Source of the DNA: Blasia pusilla
Lineage: Eukaryota; Marchantiophyta; Marchantiopsida; Blasiales
Direction of reading: 5' to 3'
DNA length: 64,000 bases
Assembly: GCA_050084515.1 (NCBI GenBank)
Contig: CM114274.1
Location: 2,356,001-2,420,000 of the forward strand
Numbering within the stretch: the stretch's first letter is position 1; each line of letters opens with the position of its first letter. The translations under genes and the position numbers were made by a program. Shown here piece after piece: positions 1 to 24,615 of this stretch. The notes below the pieces were generated by a model. It did not search any database. It saw only the letters and a list, made by a program, of their open reading frames with translations, and had not been told where the DNA came from.

Positions 1-1747
1 TTGAAATGAAACTTGGTACGCTCGTATATAAGCGTCCTACAAGATATGGGACCAATCAAGGAAAAACATGACAATAAGTTTGACCATGGTGAAAATCATA
101 GACAGAATCCATTAAAAATGATAAGAAATCACATGATACTTCAAGGGGCTTCAAGGGTACAAACAGTTTCCTTACCATTTGGACTTAGCATTAGATCTAG
201 TTTTTTTCCTTCAAGATCGATCTAGAGTTTCTGAATCTTCAAGCTCTAGGAAGTTGGTTGTGAGTGCCAACTTGGGGATGATAATATGCAATGTCATGGT
301 AGTTTGATTGGTCAATTCTAGGGCGGGATAATTCTGCAACTATTGGAGTAGTTTGTGAGAGTTACATCATAGGTGTTGTGGGTGCTAAGGCAATTGCCCA
401 GATTATTGTGAGAGTTGTTCAGGGTTTTAGTTGACAGTTGATATATGGCAATAACGTGAGGGTGGTGAAATTTCTAATGTGGTAGTCATTATATATAATA
501 ATTCTAATTTGATATATCTGGTTGGTCTTTGAGAGTCTAAGACCAACATTTGAGGGCAAGCATGGTCATCATCACTAGGGTTATAAGTAGTAAGCTTAAT
601 CGTATTACATATCTTATATATACTTAGGACCAATGAATATAGTTGAGAGAGAGGGCTGACCTAAGAAACATACGTTGGTCCAAGTCGCAACAATATCACG
701 GAAAAAATACTACTAAACGCCAAAACCAAGTCACCACTATTGAAAAAATTGAAACTTTTGGTGACAAAGCACTTTTCCACACATCACTGACTACTTGAAT
801 CACTTTCAACTATACATCTAAAATCAATCTGCCTCAGCTTCCTAACACAGACCAAACAAATGCCTTCTTGACTCTAGGCAGAGGATGTTTCTTCCGCTCT
901 GCCAGGCGGCTCTAATACTCGTCCCCGATAAGCCCACCAAATCCAAAGCAAAGCTCCATCAAGGTCTGTATAAGGACCAAAGATTTCTCCCTCCCTCCTA
1001 GCAGAGGCTCATTTTCATCTATGAAAATTCTTGGGGACGAGTTGCACAAATTGCTCAATGTGTATCCATCTAATGAAGGATCAGTAAGATCCTCGACTTT
1101 AAAAACCTTGAATTTGTGGTCCGACCTCACAAAATAGTACACATTAAATCAAGCCCGTGGGACCCAAAAGGTCAAAAGGCTAAAGAACACATCATAAGCT
1201 ATATACCCAAAAATGAAAGTGGGAGTGGTCTTGAATGATCTATAACAAATACTATTCAGTAGCAAACTCATAATATTTGGCAGTGACTTTAATCAAGGAG
1301 TACTCGATCAGCGCAAAAAAAAATGGGCTAACAGGCATATTAGGATGTATTTGAGTAAAAAAAGGATTGAGTGCCTTATCGAGGCAATCCGATCCACGGA
1401 TTCCAGCAGGATGCAAAGGTAAGCTTTATAGAAAGCTCAAGAGCAACCCAACAGAATCTAACGGGTTGCACTTGGCATTTTCCTTGATTAAGGAAGCAAC
1501 ATGTCAAAATCTGACGGGTTGGTGGATAAATCCGATGCAATACACTAGCTACTTGTAGGGTTTCAACGAGTTGCACAAAGCAAACTTTACTAGCTATTTG
1601 GAGATAATTCAAAAATTTGCAATCTATCGGATTCCGACAAGTCACACAAAATAAACGTTAGTACCTACTTGGGGAGATTTTTTTTGCCTTACCCAGACTT
1701 AATTTTTAGGAGATCTCAAGGGGTAGTCATTCTTGACTATGCAAGAC
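1..1747. other. Intergenic, no gene recognised
   Basis: AT-rich sequence with only short, unconvincing open frames on both strands. I see no conserved domain, RNA gene or clear mobile-element terminus before the solo LTR that follows. Confidence 0.5.
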
Positions 1748-1752
1748 TTTAC

Positions 1753-2782
1753 TCTCGTGCGCCTACTCTCCTTGAACGGAATCTTGTTTGTTGCGGAAGC
1801 GTGGGTTCAGTAGGTCACGCTCTCAACGCTGATCTCAATCCAAACACGCACTCTAGTTAGTCGGGTCTTGGATCAATCAGCGGGCTAACTTTCCGAGTTC
1901 TCATCTCGGACTCTCATCAAGCTCAAACTTCCTAGTTTCGCGGTTTACAACACGGGCAAATCTCGAAAGACTTGGGACAGACTTTCTGGTCGGTTCAGGA
2001 ACCTGCAACGGCGTTTCGCGCCTAGCGGCTCCAACTATCCAATGGACATCCAATGAGTTCCTCACCAAGACTCGCACAAAGTGAATCTCGGGTTGGAATC
2101 CAAGTGTGGCGTACAAAGTCCACTCCCTTGGATCAGGTTTGGGTTTCGAGTTCGAACGCGAAACTCCCATTCCATCCCGTGCCTCTGAAACATTGTTTGG
2201 CGCCCAAAGTGGGGATTCATGTTCCAAGACATCTCGGAGAGACTCCTCCCTTACTAGTACTTCTGGGGATCTCCGGGGGCCCCCTACTTTTAGGGAAAGA
2301 CACCCGGGCCTCTCCAATTGGCCCTCAACCCGATTGCTCTCTCAATCATTTTTGGCCAATATCTCAGCCTGTACTTATGCGTTTGCTCAGATCTTTGGTG
2401 CGTTGGAAGCGTCTCAAGATCAAATTTCCAATGCGCCCTTATTTGTTCCAAATGCATCTTGGAGCTCAACTTTATGGTCCTAAACATAGTCAGATTCTCC
2501 CAAACGCTAGTCTTGTTCCAAACTGGTTCTCACCTCTTTGGCAACCAACCTCCCAAGACTCAACTCATCTCAAGTCTTGGCTCGCGTTTGGTCTAGGTTT
2601 CCTGGTCACGACCACTAACGCATGAAACGCACAACTCTATTCCGCGTTTCCTCTCTTAGACTTTTCCAAGAGACCTTTCCAAACGCCTCTCCAAAGCGCA
2701 AACCTCGCAGCGTGAGTTCACTTGAGTTCTGATGTTTCGCTTGGCGCCTATTTGGTGTTGTTTGGTTATGAGGGTCGCGAAA
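1753..2782 (-). mobile_element. Solo LTR, family A (copy 1)
   Basis: A 1030-bp block flanked by a perfect 5-bp direct repeat TTTAC (1748-1752 and 2783-2787). It matches 31564-32522 plus 41043-41100, which together make 1017 bp. Shared landmarks are CCTACTCTCCTTGAACG near the low-coordinate end and GAGGGTCGCG at the high end. On the minus strand it starts TTTCGCGACCC (TGTCGCGACCC in the other copy) and ends GCGCACGAGA. Equal length in two unrelated flanks, each with its own 5-bp duplication, fits a solo LTR. No coding capacity is evident. Confidence 0.75.
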
Positions 2783-2787
2783 TTTAC

Positions 2788-3557
2788 AGTCTGCCACTTT
2801 AGTGATCTCCTCACGCTTTGCACATTGAAGAGCTCATCTTCACTTCCTCTAGTCAGAACTAAGAAGCAACTGGTATCACTTATCTATGCATTTGCAAAGG
2901 AGATCATCAACACGATCTGGTCATATGTATGTGGTTTGTTCCAAAATGTGACAGTGTAGGTAGGTTATTGTCCCACAACCTGGATCCGTATGGCAAATCA
3001 GTGATGAGAGGATCTATTGCTACATCTTCAGGTGCCCCATACATCATCCAAGGGGTATGGCCATTTTGTTGAAGCTGTCATCCTAAGATTGTCAACTTCT
3101 CAAGTATAGTAGTAGACTCATGATTGGAGAATTTCTCCAATTCATCCAGCAAAGAGGTTTGATGGAGGAGAATTGTAATCCTACTTATGCCGTCCCTTTT
3201 CTTGCCCAAAGATATGGGAGTGTAAACGACATTCTTATTTCCTCCCTCTGAGAAACCTGGTATCTCAAAAGAAATTTGTCTACTCGTCAAGGTCTTTGTG
3301 ACCTTCGAATCCACATGAGTCTGCTTAGGGGCCTCCCATGCCCGTCCTTCTCACATAGAGGACCAAACTTTTGATTGCCTAGACCCCTTTATCTTCACCT
3401 TAAGGCCCACTATGGACTTGTTCTTTGTTGTCACCACCTTCGATACCAAATCAGCGGTCTCTAGTGCCTATTCCTCCCCATTACCATCAAAATATTCCTC
3501 AACCTTCAAGATTTTTGGAATTTCGTCCTCCCCAACTATAACTGCATCATGGAAGGT
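2788..3557. other. Intergenic, no gene recognised
   Basis: No open frame with a recognisable domain on either strand, and no repeat shared with the rest of the window that I could identify. Confidence 0.45.
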
Positions 3558-3726
3558 TGTCGTGCGCATACACATCGGTATATAACATACATTGCTGTCA
3601 CCAAACATACACACAAATATACACGATCCCATGCTAACTCATGGAAATACACACAAGGTGAACAAGAAGTACCAAAATATCTCCAATAAATCAATCAAAT
3701 CTCTCATAACAAGCTCTCCATGATGT

Positions 3727-3783
<57 letters not shown>

Positions 3784-3945
3784 TATCAAACCAAACCCAC
3801 TCTCGTAATGAGAGGCTTGAGTTACAGACATAAGGCAAGGAGGACATAGCTCCGCTGCCTCATCCTAAGAGGTTCAACAAAGAGAGAATGAGCTTTCAAG
3901 CTCTCTATCTTGGAGGTACATCCCAACAGAGATAACTTACCCTTC
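3558..3945 (-). mobile_element. LTR fragment, family B
   Basis: Reading from position 3558, TGTCGTGCGCATACACATC is the reverse complement of the terminus GCGCACGACA of the family-B LTR. Homology to 9494-9840 continues through the microsatellite and the block around CAAACCAAACCCACTCTC, then fades near 3945. The TGTCACG end is missing, so this is a truncated copy on the minus strand. Confidence 0.65.
3728..3780. repeat. (CT)n microsatellite, about 26 units
   Basis: An uninterrupted CT/TC run inside the family-B LTR fragment. The equivalent place in the solo LTR at 9.7 kb has only a few units, so the expansion happened within this copy. Confidence 0.95.
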
Positions 3946-5039
3946 CCTCTCCCTCAATGAGGAGTATAGATTCCTTCCAATCCTCAATGAGAAGGAGTTT
4001 CAAATGGGTGACTTAGTGGAGAGTTTTAGGAGGTCATCAAAGGTTGGATCATAGAAGAATGCAATGGTCAATCCAGGTTATTTTTTACAAGTTGCTCTAG
4101 TGTTTAGTTTCTTATTTGGAACTTAAGTTCTGATGTGCCTATTTCTTGATCATGATTCTATGCACTATAATTCTTGTTTCAATAATATATACTAATTCTT
4201 GGATCCGATATCTTAACAAGTCTCGAGAATCCTTTTCGAAGCATTCTGTGTGCAAGAAGCTAAAACAACATTTTCAGACTTTTTCTTGAAATTTGATAAT
4301 TTTTTCATGAGTGATTCTAACCGTAGTCTTCTAAGGACTACCCTTGGAGTGAAGTATGAACCTGAAAGAAGCGTTGTACCCTACGCACACCAAGAAATTT
4401 GTGTATACCAAGAATCGCAAATGAGCAAAGAAACCAAATGACCATGATGAACCAATGAAGACTAACATGTCATTGAAAACAAATTAAAAGTACGCTCTAG
4501 ATTTTCTAGCTTCAAATGAGAGCAGTTTGGTCCTATTCCCATAATTATTCAATTCAATCATTGAGGTTGGTGTCTAATTCTAGCTAATTTCCATGATCAA
4601 TGACGAAGTCACATAGAGGGATGAAGGCAATTAAGCAGGTTCTTTGGATGTTCAAAGAGTGACATTGACCAATTTATTGAACCCCCTAATTTTGACAAGG
4701 GATAATAGTCCCCAAGATACTCTTATTTCATCTCAAAATTCTTCCCAAAATGTCCCCACATCGGAAGGGAGAAAATATTGTAAGTTCAAATTTATATGCT
4801 CGTGATGAAAAATCTTGATAATTTTGATTTAGATGGTGAATGATTGCAGATATAAGTGGAATCCTAATATAAGTATCCGTTTGTGAAGTAGTCATCATCA
4901 ATTAGTGGAAAATCACTTGGACCATGAGCTCTAACTCTTATTGGAGAAAAGGAAGATGAAGGGCTGGACAACAAATTAAGGCAAACTTCCTCTTCAAAAT
5001 CTCCAACTACGGTAAGAAAGTTACCTAATCTCTATCCTT
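3946..5039. other. Intergenic, no gene recognised
   Basis: AT-rich sequence with only short chance open frames and no recognisable domain. Confidence 0.45.
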
Positions 5040-5800
5040 CTAATGCATCTATATCCTCCCTCGTATTTCCTTTAATGTTTCTATATCAAAACTTAAATTC
5101 TAATTATGTTTAGCATCATAACCCTCTAGAGATAAGGTTGCACATGGATAAAGTATATATCCACAACCATATCTGTGGATAAGTACGAATATTCTCGTGG
5201 AGCATCTTCACCCTCCATTCTAAGAAAAGAAGAATATATGAAGGATCGTAGGGGACAAAAGAAAAGTAGGCGTTGTCATCGAGCTCTCCTTGTTAGGTGA
5301 GAATCTAATTGCAACCAATGATTTCTAATCCATCTATGTCCTCCCTCCTCTTTCCTTCAATGTTTCTACTTCAGAACTCAAGTTCTGATTATATGGAGCG
5401 TCTTCCCCTCTACGAGGAGAAAATTAGAACAAAGGATTGTAGGATGGAAAAGGAAACGGTGTCAATGACTTCTCCTTCTCCTAGTCAAGTGAACAACCCC
5501 AATAATGATTCCTAATGCATCTTTGTTATCCGTCATCTTTCCCTCAATGCTTCTACGTCAGAACTTTAGTTTTGATTAGGTTGAGCGTCTCTGCCTTCCA
5601 TTGGGAGAAAAGAAGAAGGAAGAATTGCAAGGGATGGAAAAGAAGACGTCTTTGAATTCATCGAATTCTCCTAGTTAGGTGAGTAACCAAACTAATGATT
5701 TCTAAAGCATCTTTGTCCTCCCTCCTATTTCTTTCATTGTTTCAACATTATAACTTAAGATCAGATTTTTTTCAGCGTCTTCACCCTCAATACTTAACTT
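5040..5800. repeat. Diverged tandem repeat, ~190-bp period, four units
   Basis: The motif CTAATGCATCT followed by TCCTCCCTC, TTTCC and a TTCTA(C/T)..CAGAACT-like stretch recurs at about 5040, 5325, 5512 and 5702. Spacings are about 285, 187 and 190 bp. Each unit also carries GAG.GTCTTC.CCTC and GGAGAAAA..AAGA. Unit boundaries are approximate and the copies are well diverged. Apparent open frames inside come from the repeat. Confidence 0.65.
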
Positions 5801-7839
5801 ACTCCTTTTGATGTAGAGTTTTAATCCCTTCAACTCCATAAAGACGCCATTGCCCTATAAAGTACTTATATTTGTGTGTTTACGTAGGAGTCACTCGATG
5901 GAAGGTGTACTAGGTCCACGTCTTAGTGTTCAATGATTAGTGGGTTGCAACTTAGAAAATTAGTAAATATCGACCTCAAGAATGACTTAGAGGCGGCCCT
6001 CAAACTAACCGATTATGTCAATACTAGACGCAAATTAGAATAGAAGAGCGTAGTTCATCTAACAAGTAAACATATAAATACATAGAAAAAGGATGAACAA
6101 CCTTCAGAACATATTACAAAGGAGACACGACCTTCAAAACATATTGGACCTCAAGTTCCAAGGTCTTCTAAGCATGTGGCTTAGTTGAGAAGTACATCAA
6201 CAAAGAAAGTTGCTAAGCAACAACTATTGCATCTTCCCTTAATTAAGGGAGAACGATTACCTCCATCTCAAGAACAAGTGGAGCCGGTAGTGCTCCAAAG
6301 GCTCCTCTAGGAACTATAGGCTGAAAGCCTAAGCAAACAATGAAAAAAAGGATCCCACCTCCAAGACATAGAGTAACTTGCAAGACTAGAGTAACTAACA
6401 CCAACTTGGGGACCTCTTCCTTGGAAAGACTCATTGAGAATCATGTGTACTATCAAGATTTTTACACTTACTTTGATATAGATGAAAGAAATTTGAAATT
6501 ACTATCGAATGGTCAGTTAAAACATTTGACCATGAAGGATAAAAGATGCTTCTTAGAAATCATTTGAGAAATGAGGGTAGAAATTAAATCTTTGGATTCT
6601 AGTACCAAGCAGAGTTTGAAGTGGTCCGCATATTTTAACGCATCTTAGTAGGAACTCAAGTTCAAAATCAATCCCCTTTGACTAGTTCCCTACATTTGGA
6701 TTGTGTCTTGGAATTTTTGTAATGGAAGGGTTTTGCATATGCATCTTTGTGTATTTTTCCCTCTTATACACTCACACTTTACTAGTTTTTTTAATGCAAG
6801 AATTCTAATCATTGAAATCCAAGGATCTTGCCATACTATCTACTGTGAAACACTATTTTTTTTCCATAATTTCAGGATTGTGTTGCGTAGTATAGTGACT
6901 ACCAAGTATACTCAAATCCAAAGGAGGAAGCTTCAAATAAGAATGTTGCATTAGGAGCTTCAGCCAAGATGGTAAGCATAGATATTAAATTAGAAAACAC
7001 TACGATAGGTTAAGTGAATAAATATTGTCTGATGAAACTTAAGTTCCAATTCCCTCTTTGAGAGGCAAATTTCTTGCTTTAGTTGATGGATAGATGAAAT
7101 CCATTAAGCCTCTTCTTATCCTCAAAATTGATAGAATACTCTTTTAAATTAGAGACGGGTAGACTATGGTATCCCCTTAAGCTGAGGGAAAATAAGGCCT
7201 TGCTTACAAGAGATGGAAGGGTTATCTATGTCCTCATTCATGTTAGGCTATTAATTGATATGTGAGAGAGAAAATACTATCATGGGATTATGACAACGTT
7301 GCATAGGGAAGGTGCTCTTGAAATGCTTCTAAGGCTAGCAGATTGGAACTATTTCTGTGAAACCCTCAATACATAAGGCGAAATTTTTTTGGCTGGTATG
7401 GAGATGCCAAAGAAATTTACAAGAAATATTTTCAATTCTTTCACTCTATTAGAGAGTTCAAAAACTTCTCCTACCCGATGAATACCGTCTTACACGATAT
7501 TGGAATAACTTCCCTCCTTTTGAATGATTTACATAGTGTTATTGCCCTCCAAAATTCAATGTAAGTATTGGTCCGAGAGACAAAAGAAATCATTTCCGGG
7601 TCAATTTTCTTCTCTCTTATCTTCATATAATGAAAGAGAGTTTTTTGGATGGGATAAATTCTAGTCATTTTATTAAAACTAGGCGGATTGATTTTCCTAA
7701 ACCATCTTCAATCGATGACAATCATAATAGTCTTTTCCAAGTTATCCAAGAAAAGCTAAAGGCCTCCATTATGTTCCAAAATAAACATGGATAGAACACC
7801 AATTTTGATAATTTTGATCTTTTAAAAAACTTGGTTTTG
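5801..7839. other. Intergenic, no gene recognised
   Basis: About 2 kb of AT-rich DNA. The longest frames (for example 6340-6567 and 6703-6954) have plant-intergenic composition and no domain I recognise. Confidence 0.45.
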
Positions 7840-8260
7840 TTCTAATATCACTATTCATGGGCATAAGGGTTAAGAATTTGGTTATATTGCTTAGGGTTTA
7901 TGGCCAATGAATTACTAGCATATGTTATATATGGCAATGACTTAGGTTTATTGCTTATGGTATATGACCAATAATTTGGGTATATTGCTTAGGGTTTATG
8001 GCCAATGAGTTAGTAGGACATAGTGTAAGGGTGTATGATTTATGGTTTAGGACGTCTCGCTTATGGTTTAGGGTTTAGGGTGTAGTTTTCAGGGTAGTTG
8101 TTCAAGGTTTAATAGGATTTTGCTATATTGTTGAGGGTTTATTGCCAATGAATTAATAGGATATAGTGTAAGGGTATATATCACTGTATAACTTAGGGTT
8201 TAGGATTTATGGCGTAGGGTTTGGGTAAATATTTATGGTTTAATAACATTTGGGTATATT
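7840..8260. repeat. Degenerate telomere-like tandem array (TTTAGGG-related)
   Basis: GGGTTTAGGG, TTAGGGTTTATGG, GTTTAGGACG, GTTGAGGGTTTATTGCC and similar words recur in one orientation, mixed with a longer unit (GGGTATATTGCTTAGGGTTTATGGCCAATGA) seen about three times. TTTAGGG is the usual plant telomere repeat. The array is short and decayed, so it is interstitial and not a chromosome end. Confidence 0.6.
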
Positions 8261-8326
8261 TCTTATCGCTTATGGACTATGAATTAATAGGATCATATGG
8301 TGTAAGGATGTATGACTTAGGAAGAC

Positions 8327-8790
8327 GGACATGCTTGACGGATCCCCCGTCCGGGGTTTTTTGGCACTTTGATGGCCCGCATGGGCTTGGGATGCAAGAA
8401 CGGTATGAGCCCTTGCCTAGCCCACGGGCGGCCTGCACCATCCTGCACTGGCCCGAGATAGCGTGCCCTCCACGGGCGTGGCTCCGCCGTGTGCGATCTT
8501 GAGCCCGCCCTATGAGCCAGCGTGGCTACGAAACCCATACACATATCCACGGACATCCACAACGGGTCCTTTGCCACAGTTTTTTTGGTACCCCAATTTC
8601 TGGCGTGGGTTGGGGACGTGGGATTGAGTTTGGACTCAGATTAAGGGAGGCAGGCAAGAATCGACCCGCAAAGGATGGATTGCGGGCCCGAGCTCGCCCT
8701 CCATGGGCCTGTAACCCTCCCTACGGGAGCCTATTGTGGACTTAGGGTGGGTCTGTACGGGCTATAAAACATGCGATGGTTGCTTAGAGT
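8327..8790. repeat. GC-rich dispersed repeat, copy 1
   Basis: A sharp GC-rich island within AT-rich DNA. It shares CGGACATGC, GATGGCCCGCA, a (G/T)GGCGTGGGT-like block and the end word GGGCTATAAAACATGCGATGG with 10455-10650 (GGGCTACAAAACGAGCGACGG there). Non-coding mobile debris is the likeliest explanation. The family is unknown to me. Confidence 0.5.
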
Positions 8791-9493
8791 GGATGCAAGT
8801 TGGTTGAGCCCTGATGTACGTTGCAGGTGGGGCAAACTCGTGCGCACGTTGCAGGTACTTGCACCCGCACAAATATGTCCATCCTAGGGACGTACATAAG
8901 TCCACGGATATGGATATATCTTCGGACACACAATTTTTCCATGTTCAACCTTGTGTACAAAGGGTTTTGGGGCTGGGTCCTACTACATAGGTTTAGTAAA
9001 CCCGATTTTCATCTAATGTCCAAATGAAGGAACATACAATCATGGATGGATTTTCAATCTTAGTCTTGAAATCATCAATTGATACATTGTGAAGTAACTT
9101 CCAAGAGTTTATAAGATAATCATGTGATAGTATTTTCTGCTTGTTGCCATTGAATTATTCTTGTGTGTGTCTACAATTTCATGCAATTTGGAGGTAGATC
9201 CTAAAAAAGAGTATTTTGGGCCAAACCTGGATTCAAAAAATTTTAAGGCTTAGCTTTAACATATCATTCATTCCATAAGCTGAAGTGACATGTTCGTCAA
9301 GTATATTTAATTTCAAGTAGAATTATATTGTTACCAAGACACAAGTGGTGATTCACTACAACATTATATTGAATTGGAATCAAGATTGAATAGTGTTGTT
9401 GAACTCAACTTTCTAGTACTAGGTTAGAGCCAAAAGTTATAATTCTAGACTTTACAAAATTAGCCTCATCAATAGGGATACTCACTAGTCCGT
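8791..9493. other. Intergenic, no gene recognised
   Basis: AT-rich sequence between the GC-rich repeat and the solo LTR, with no supported feature. Confidence 0.4.
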
Positions 9494-10114
9494 TGTTGTG
9501 CGCATACACATCGCTACACAGCATATATCGTTGTCACCGAACACACACACAAACACGCACGATCCCATGCTAACTCATGACATCCAAACAACGAGACAAG
9601 AAGTACTAAAATATCTCTTTGTAAAGTAAGATCCAATCTATCTCTACACCATCTCACACCATAGCTCTCAAAGGTGTGCACTCTCTCTCATGTCAAACCA
9701 AACCCACTCTCCTAATGAGAGGCTTGGGTTACACTCACAAGGCAAGGGACCATAGCTCTGCCGCCTCATGCCAAGAGGTTCAACAAAGAGAGAATAAGCT
9801 CTCAAGCTCTCTCTCCTTAAGGTATATCCCTCCCTTCTCCCAAGCTCTCTCCATAGTAACCTATTCTCCCAAGTCACCTCCTTGGCTCTTGATCTGATGT
9901 AGGAGGTCAAGGGACACTTACCAAAAATAGAAAATAGATCATATACTCAAAATAGTACTTACCAAAAATAGTAAGTTTCTCAATATGGCTCCAAATGAGC
10001 CGAAACGAAGGGGAAATCTGCTCTCTCAGGTTTCCTCGACCAAATGAGCATGTACTCCACTACTCACAAAGGCACTCTACTAGATCTCACTGATCTATCC
10101 TAAAAGACGTGACA
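9494..10114 (-). mobile_element. Solo LTR, family B
   Basis: A 621-bp block. Read on the minus strand it begins TGTCACGTC..TTTAGGATAGATC and ends GCGCACAACA, so the termini are TG...CA. It matches the repeat at 40399-41042 over its whole length and 32523-33045 over its first part. I find no 5-bp target duplication (left TCCGT, right ACACC), so it may be old or rearranged. Confidence 0.75.
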
Positions 10115-10454
10115 ACACCCTCCACTGCAAATGTTCAATTACTGAAAGAAGCTATCATTGAGTCATGTGGACATAACATTGGAATCTCACTATTATTTTT
10201 CTCCCATTTCTTTACATCCCAATTTTGATATTTCCTCCTTGGGGCAATGTTGCCTCGTCCAATGTATTCAATTGCCACCAATTTTCTTTTCTGAAATTAG
10301 TATGTGCATCAACTCTAACTAGAACTTGTCCCATCCATATATATATATGGGATATTTGTTTCTTTCTTGTCTTGGTCTAATTATGACAAAGTCTCTAACA
10401 TTGAAATCTACCAGTGCACCTTCCGTTTCCTCCATGGTTGCACAGACTTGTTCA

Positions 10455-10650
10455 CGGACATGCCCAACGGCTCCATGTGTGGGTGTTTTTGGTATCCCGA
10501 TGGCCCGCAAGTAGGCTCACGCCAAGCCTGCCTTGTGCGGGCTAGAGCCTGCTAGGCAGTACTAGCGTGGGTCTGGTTGTGGGTTCGATATAAGCATGGT
10601 CGCAAGCCTACCACGGGCCATTATGGGCTACAAAACGAGCGACGGATTCT
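10455..10650. repeat. GC-rich dispersed repeat, copy 2
   Basis: A shorter, diverged relative of the block at 8327-8790, in the same orientation and sharing CGGACATGCC, GATGGCCCGCAAG and the end word GGGCTACAAAACGAGCGACGG. Confidence 0.5.
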
Positions 10651-12156
10651 TAGAATAGGTTTGGAAACCACTCTTTATTAGAATCATACATTTTGTAATG
10701 TATGATGGGTATCCCATCCAAAGATCTAATAAATTGGAATCAACCTGGCTAGCTTCTACAGTCCACAAAACTCATTTTTCTTCTTAGGCCCGATGAAACC
10801 TTTCAAGTACTCCTCAAAGTCAGGAATGTCTTGAACCACTTGTGGTGTTGGATTTGGTGAATTGGAGTTAAAAAAACTTCTTGGCGAGATCTTTCAAGGT
10901 GTACGCATTGTGTTAGTCTATATTTTTTTCAAGGTCATCGAGTACTTGAATTCAACACACTACAAGGAAATGTAAAAAGGGAGTTGGGGAACCAATTGAC
11001 CTAGCATCATTGTCAAGTGTCGCAATTTTTTTCTTCATTTTGTAGACACATACGTTTTGTGGCACATTCTTCTTGATCACGCTCTTGCATAAATACAATC
11101 TCTAGGTTTAGATGGATGAACCATATACCCATTCGAATCTCATTCAAACAAGAGGGCCAAGTTAAAACCTTGGTTGAAGTTATGACACGTGACAAAAATA
11201 AAAGGAAGACCTAAATATAAGAGGATCAAGGACTCAAAAAGTCTAAGAATATTAGGTGATGCAAAAAAAAAGGGATCCCTTATAAATAGAGAAAACCCAA
11301 AATGAAAAAAAATTGATATATGGTGGAATTGGGTTGGTGTGCCTAAGTACTATACTTTAGGATAAGCACATAAAAAATTCCTAATGAAAAGTATTTACCA
11401 CCTTTTGTCATTCTTGACAAAAGTGAAGTTCAAATTGGAACCATCAAAGATGATGATGTAGTGATGACATTCACCTTTCTGTGCAGACTAAGTGGTCCAG
11501 CTGATCAAGAAATTAAAAAAAAAAGCTCGTAATATCTGAAAGTGGGATTTATAAAAAATGGAAATTTTTTATTAGAGTAAACCCTTGAATAATTGGTAGG
11601 AACTAAACCTTCCTCTAAATATTAAAAAAAGGTATGTGCATTTTATAAAGCACGATGCTTCTATTGAACATGCATGAAGTTCAACATGATTTTACTCTCA
11701 ATAATGTCAAAAAATATCAATTAACATAAAAGTGTGAATTGATAAAATAAACCAGATTTTATTGTATAGTTGCAATTGTAAAGTAGGTACAATGATTGGA
11801 GATGTTAGATCATAATTTCATTTGAAAATGGATTTTGAAACATTTATAATTATCCATGTGTTTAATCATGTGTCGATGAGGATTACGAATCTTGATGTTT
11901 TTGCAATATGTGACATCATGGTGATGTATGTCTCCCATATTAATGTGAATAATTATTCTTTGCATGCATAGTGTATTAATTTGGAGAGTATATCTACTAT
12001 AGAGCCAATTGGTTTAACTTACAATAAGAGAGGGAGAAGAGGGAGATGGACCTATCTCATGATCCATTATCCATTTGAAATTAGAAATATTTGGAAATAA
12101 AAATTTACATAAAATATTGTATAGGTGTAGTTGAAGGGCTTTTTTATAAACATCAC
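10651..12156. other. 3' flank of the GH9 gene
   Basis: AT-rich DNA downstream of the endoglucanase stop codon. I looked for a further exon, in particular a CBM49-type carbohydrate-binding module as in some plant GH9 proteins, and saw none on the minus strand. Confidence 0.45.

Positions 12157-24615
<12,459 letters not shown>

Noticed and set aside
3728-3780. CT run as a gene promoter GAGA-type element
   Set aside because: It lies inside an LTR fragment with no adjacent gene.
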